Shown here: positions 60,081 to 64,000 of the stretch, one piece after another
Layout: every line of letters starts with the position of its first letter
Position numbering within the stretch: position 1 is the stretch's first letter
NCBI GenBank assembly: GCA_020226215.1
Contig: CM035233.1
Coordinates: 69,926,831-69,990,830, forward strand
DNA: 64,000 bases
Direction: 5' to 3'
Origin: Sindora glabra
Taxonomy: Eukaryota > Streptophyta > Magnoliopsida > Fabales > Fabaceae
Program-made: the position numbers and the translations under genes
The notes under the pieces: model-generated
The model's database searches: none
The model's input: the letters and a program-made list of their open reading frames with translations, nothing else
Told to the model about the DNA's origin: nothing

Positions 60081-62990
60081 TTCTGAACCTTTTTCATTCT
60101 CATACACTTATATCAATTCAAAACTTTATACTTTATAATTCTAATATATTTTCCTCATCAATTTTTTTATTAAATTCATATTCATATAGTCTCAATATTA
60201 TTAACTTTATTTTATTTTATATTTCACACATAAAATTTTATACTTAACCAAATTTATCAATTACCTTAACTATTCTATCTTACAAAATAATTTCTAATTT
60301 ACTATAATTTAAGAAAGGTATAATAGTTACAATTATAATATAAATGAATATCATATACCCATTAATATTATTTTAATTAAATATAATGTAATATTTAATT
60401 AAATTTATTTTAATAATTGAAAGAATATATAAAAATTAATCAATTTAATGCGCATTATTTATATGTTTAAACATAAAAATTATAAATATGTAAAGATAAC
60501 ATTATTATTATTCATATAAAAATATATTAATTCTTACACTTTCTTTTATTTTTAATTTAGGGATATTATTGTGATTGATAATTTTTTTATTTTATTTCAT
60601 TTCATTTCATCAAAATTTTGTTATACCAAATATAAAATTAAAATGGAATACTCATTCTATCCCTTACTATATCAAATATAATTATATAATAATTATTCTA
60701 TTCCATTCTTATTCTATCTAACTAAATGTTCTATAAATTAATTTTTAAAGGTGTTTGGTGCACTAATTTTTTTAAAAAATAAATTTTTATTTAATAAGTT
60801 TTGCAATGAAGCCTATAACTTATAAAGTAATAGCTTTTAAATAAATTTTCAAATTTTCATATCTTCTTTTAATTAAATGAAAATTTATATACTAATTATA
60901 CAAATAAGTATTCGATATATCCTTGTCAACTCAATATAAATAAATAAAAATAAGTGAGTAAATAAATAAGTGATGCCATAAAAATTAATTAATTAAATTT
61001 AGACTATTATATTATTATTTTAAATATTAAGTAAATAATATTAATTTCATAAATATAATTAATTAAATTTTATATAGTTATATTTTTATTTTAAATATTT
61101 TAATTATGTTAGTATAATTTAATTTTAAAATAAATATAAATTAATTTAATTCATATATATATATATATATTAATATACATTTTTATGTCCTTTTTTATTT
61201 TTAAGTTAATTCAATAACTAATTTTATTAATCACTTTTAATACAATTAGTAAACTTGTTGACTACTAATTAATTTGTCGATTATTAACTATAGTACCTTA
61301 GATAGCTTATAACTTAACATTATTTTTCAAATTTATCACCTTTTTTTATTGAGATAATACATATTCATAATTATATTTTAACTAATTATATTCTTGTTTT
61401 GAATAATAAAAATTTTAAATGATTAGCATATAAATGAATAAATATGTAATATAAAAAATGATTATATGAATTAATTTAATATAACTTGATTTTGAAATAA
61501 ATATGAATTAATTTATTTTATATATTAATTTATATTAATATATTTTTATATTATTTTATATTCTTCATTTATTGTAATAATTAATTTTATTATATATTTC
61601 TTATACAATTAATTAATCTACCAGTTTTTAGCTATAAGTTAGTTTATAAATTATTAATTAGCTTATCAATTAGTTGTGCAAAACATCATTATGATATTAA
61701 TTAATTGCCTGTATTATTTCGAATAAATATATCCTCAATGTTCTTTTTATTCATCAACTATTTTCTTTTGGAGCATTTCCCCTCCGTGTAATTTGAACAT
61801 TAACTATTTTCTTTAATGTTTTGCTTGGAATATTTTTGTTTTTTGGAATTTGAATTAATTTCATTGAATAGATATGATTTAAATTTTTACGAATAAATTT
61901 TATCATTTAAACATTACAATTTATTTATAAATAATTTTTTAAATATATGAAGAAAAGTAAATTTTTTACATTTTAATAGTATCATGATAAATAAAATATT
62001 AAAATAAGGATAAAATTTCCTGCATAACATATATTTTAAATTAAAAAAATGAATTATAATAAGGTCAATTTTTTTTACCTCAAATAGAATGAATTCTAAT
62101 AAATTTACACCTTTTCATAACATATAATTTAGGTCAAATATTTGGTTTTACATGTGTTTTTAATCATTTGCATTGTTATAAAAAAAATCAATTTACAATT
62201 ATCTAGTTTAGTTTCGACTAGTCACATAGATTGATAAACACTCCCCGGTATTGTAATTAATAACGTGGCACCTTCCTTTTTCTTGCATGGTGTATGTTAT
62301 ACACCTTTTTTTCCCCAGGAAGAACAAATTGCCCGAATTACAACATGACGGATTAAATAGAATACATAGAGGTTAAATCATTCAAACAGAAACTGCAGTC
62401 TTAAATAGGCTTTAACTTAAAATTTTCCAAACCTTTAGTAGAAAAGTCCTTCACGTAAACAGATTTGATTTTCATCCTTCGGATCTTGCAAATAAAATCT
62501 TTAAAAATTTGCATAAAGAATTAAATTGGTACAAATAATAGTTTTTATGAAGAAATTTTAGGCGAATTACCATGGACAGAGTATGGAACATTGCTATGAA
62601 TAAATTCTATTTCAAGAGAAAAATAAAATAAAATAATTAATTTTATTATTAAAATTATAAAATACTATCAAAATGATCTTTAAATTATATAAAATTATAA
62701 TTTTATTTTTAAATAAAAGTTTCCATTCGTCAGTCGTATTATTCAATTATAAAATTATTTGTATAAATTATTTATTTAAAAATAAATTTATAATTTTATA
62801 TAATTTAAAATTTATTTTATTAGTAATTTATAATTTTAAGAGTGAAATTGATAATTTTATTAAAAAGTTACAATACAAATTCAAATAATTTAAAATTTAT
62901 TCTAAACTAAAATCTAGAATGAGATAAGGAAGAAGAGATACTGCGAAGAGGTGGGAAGCCTCTACGATACAAGTTGCGGTCTGTTGCACA
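60081..62990. repeat. AT-rich terminal spacer with dispersed repeats
   Basis: Two related blocks (about 61110-61330 and 61480-61740) resemble 3180-3415. The segment 60750-61690 may be one element, starting GGTGTTTGGTGCAC and ending, on the other strand, TGTTTTGCACAA. A TA run lies at about 61152-61170. No gene found. Confidence 0.4.
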
Positions 62991-63572
62991 CTAACAATAG
63001 GTGGTTTTAAGACATTTATGACTCAACTATATAACAATGAACTTAAAAAAAAAGGAAAAAAGAAAAAGAGGTCGCTACTTACATTCCTAGCTCTTTTATT
63101 TTCCTTTTTGTATTAGTAAAATGTATTAACTTATTTGTGATTTTATTTAGCAATTAATTATATTATCAATTAAATAATTTAATTAATTATTACTTAATAA
63201 TTAATTTAATTAATTAATTATATTAACTGTTTGAATATAAATATTCAATAAAATCAATTTATGGTTAGTTATTTAAAACATTTATGACCGTGCTAACAAT
63301 AGGTAGTTTTAAGACATTTATGAGTCAACCATATAACAATGAACTTAAAAAAAAGAGGTTTGCTACTTACATTCCTAGCTCTTTTATTTTTCTTTTGTAT
63401 TAGTAAAAATTTATTAACTCATTTGTGATTTTATTTAGCAATTAGCTAATTACATTATCAATTAACTAATTTAATTATTAATTAATTTAATTAATTAATT
63501 ATATTAACTATTTGAATAGAAATATTTGATAAAATTAGTAATTTATAATTAGTTATTTATATATAAAATAAT
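62991..63572. repeat. Tandem duplication, unit about 302 bases
   Basis: Copies at 62991-63292 and 63293-63572, both starting CTAACAATAGGT(G/A)GTTTTAAG and sharing CTACTTACATTCCTAGCTC and TTAGCAATTA. They are highly similar, so this is a relatively recent duplication. No coding capacity. Confidence 0.88.
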
Positions 63573-64000
63573 AAATAAAGATATAAATATATTTTATGAA
63601 TTATTTAAATATTATTTTATTTTAATAATATTTTAAAGTCTATATATTATTTAATTGATTAAATTTTTTTATAAGTAATATTTCATTATAATTTATTATA
63701 TACTAAATTTTTTCAAATTAAATTAATATAATTTTTATAGTTATTAAATTTTCTTTTGAGAAATCAATGAGTGTTCTGGGCTTTTTTTTCAAGAAGGACA
63801 AAGTAAAAAATATTAAAATTAATTAGGGATAGATTAATCTTTTTATAAATTATTTATGAAATAACTAGTTGAAAATACCAATATTATCAATATTTTAAAA
63901 TAATTGATTTAAAAGCAATCAACTAATTATCAAATATTAAAATTAACTAATTTAATAAATAAATTAATTAATTTTAATCAAATCAACCAAAATTATTCCA
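63573..64000. other. AT-rich DNA to the window edge
   Basis: No feature seen. Confidence 0.6.

Overview
This is nuclear DNA from a plant, most likely a woody eudicot; I cannot name the species. It has spliced genes with GT-AG introns, a chloroplast DEG2-type protease, YUCCA auxin-biosynthesis enzymes, a NET/KIP1-like actin-binding protein, a short AGP-type proteoglycan, one nuclear tRNA-Leu, and very AT-rich intergenic DNA full of transposon remains. There are no bacterial operons and no CRISPR arrays.

Layout. 1-720: moderately GC-rich DNA, possibly the 3' end of a gene cut by the window edge. 721-5747: AT-rich spacer, then the DEG2 upstream region. 5748-15476 (+): a complete 21-exon DEG2-like protease gene (633 aa). 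Its intron 7 carries a small copia-type LTR retrotransposon (8549-10880), and two of its introns start with GC instead of GT. 17653-20849 (-): YUCCA10/11-like gene, copy A (4 exons, 377 aa), with a hAT-like MITE in intron 2. 21604-29409: two nested Mutator-like DNA transposons. The inner one (21869-27940, 9-bp target duplication) carries a decayed plant-mobile-domain (PMD) gene and no visible transposase. 29419-40003: spacer with gypsy pol remains, LTR-leader-like tandem repeats, and at 34848-35270 a relic of YUCCA intron 2. 40004-40270: LTR-like sequence. 40717-42557 (-): YUCCA10/11-like gene, copy B (4 exons, 384 aa). 44995-45074 (-): tRNA-Leu(AAG). 45161-46982: LTR-like direct repeats around a degenerate minisatellite. 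49249-49665 (+): AGP25/26/27-like proteoglycan. 50506-52316 (-): NET3-like protein. 52317-64000: gene-free, AT-rich, with a MITE, a long LTR-derived stretch and tandem duplications.

Biology. The two YUCCA-like genes have matching exon phases and almost matching exon lengths. With the intron relic between them they look like the survivors of a tandem cluster of at least three copies, later spread over 25 kb by transposon insertion. The other genes (DEG2, AGP, NET3, tRNA) show no functional link to each other and are ordinary neighbours. The most unusual structure is the PMD-bearing Mutator-like element nested inside a second long-TIR element.
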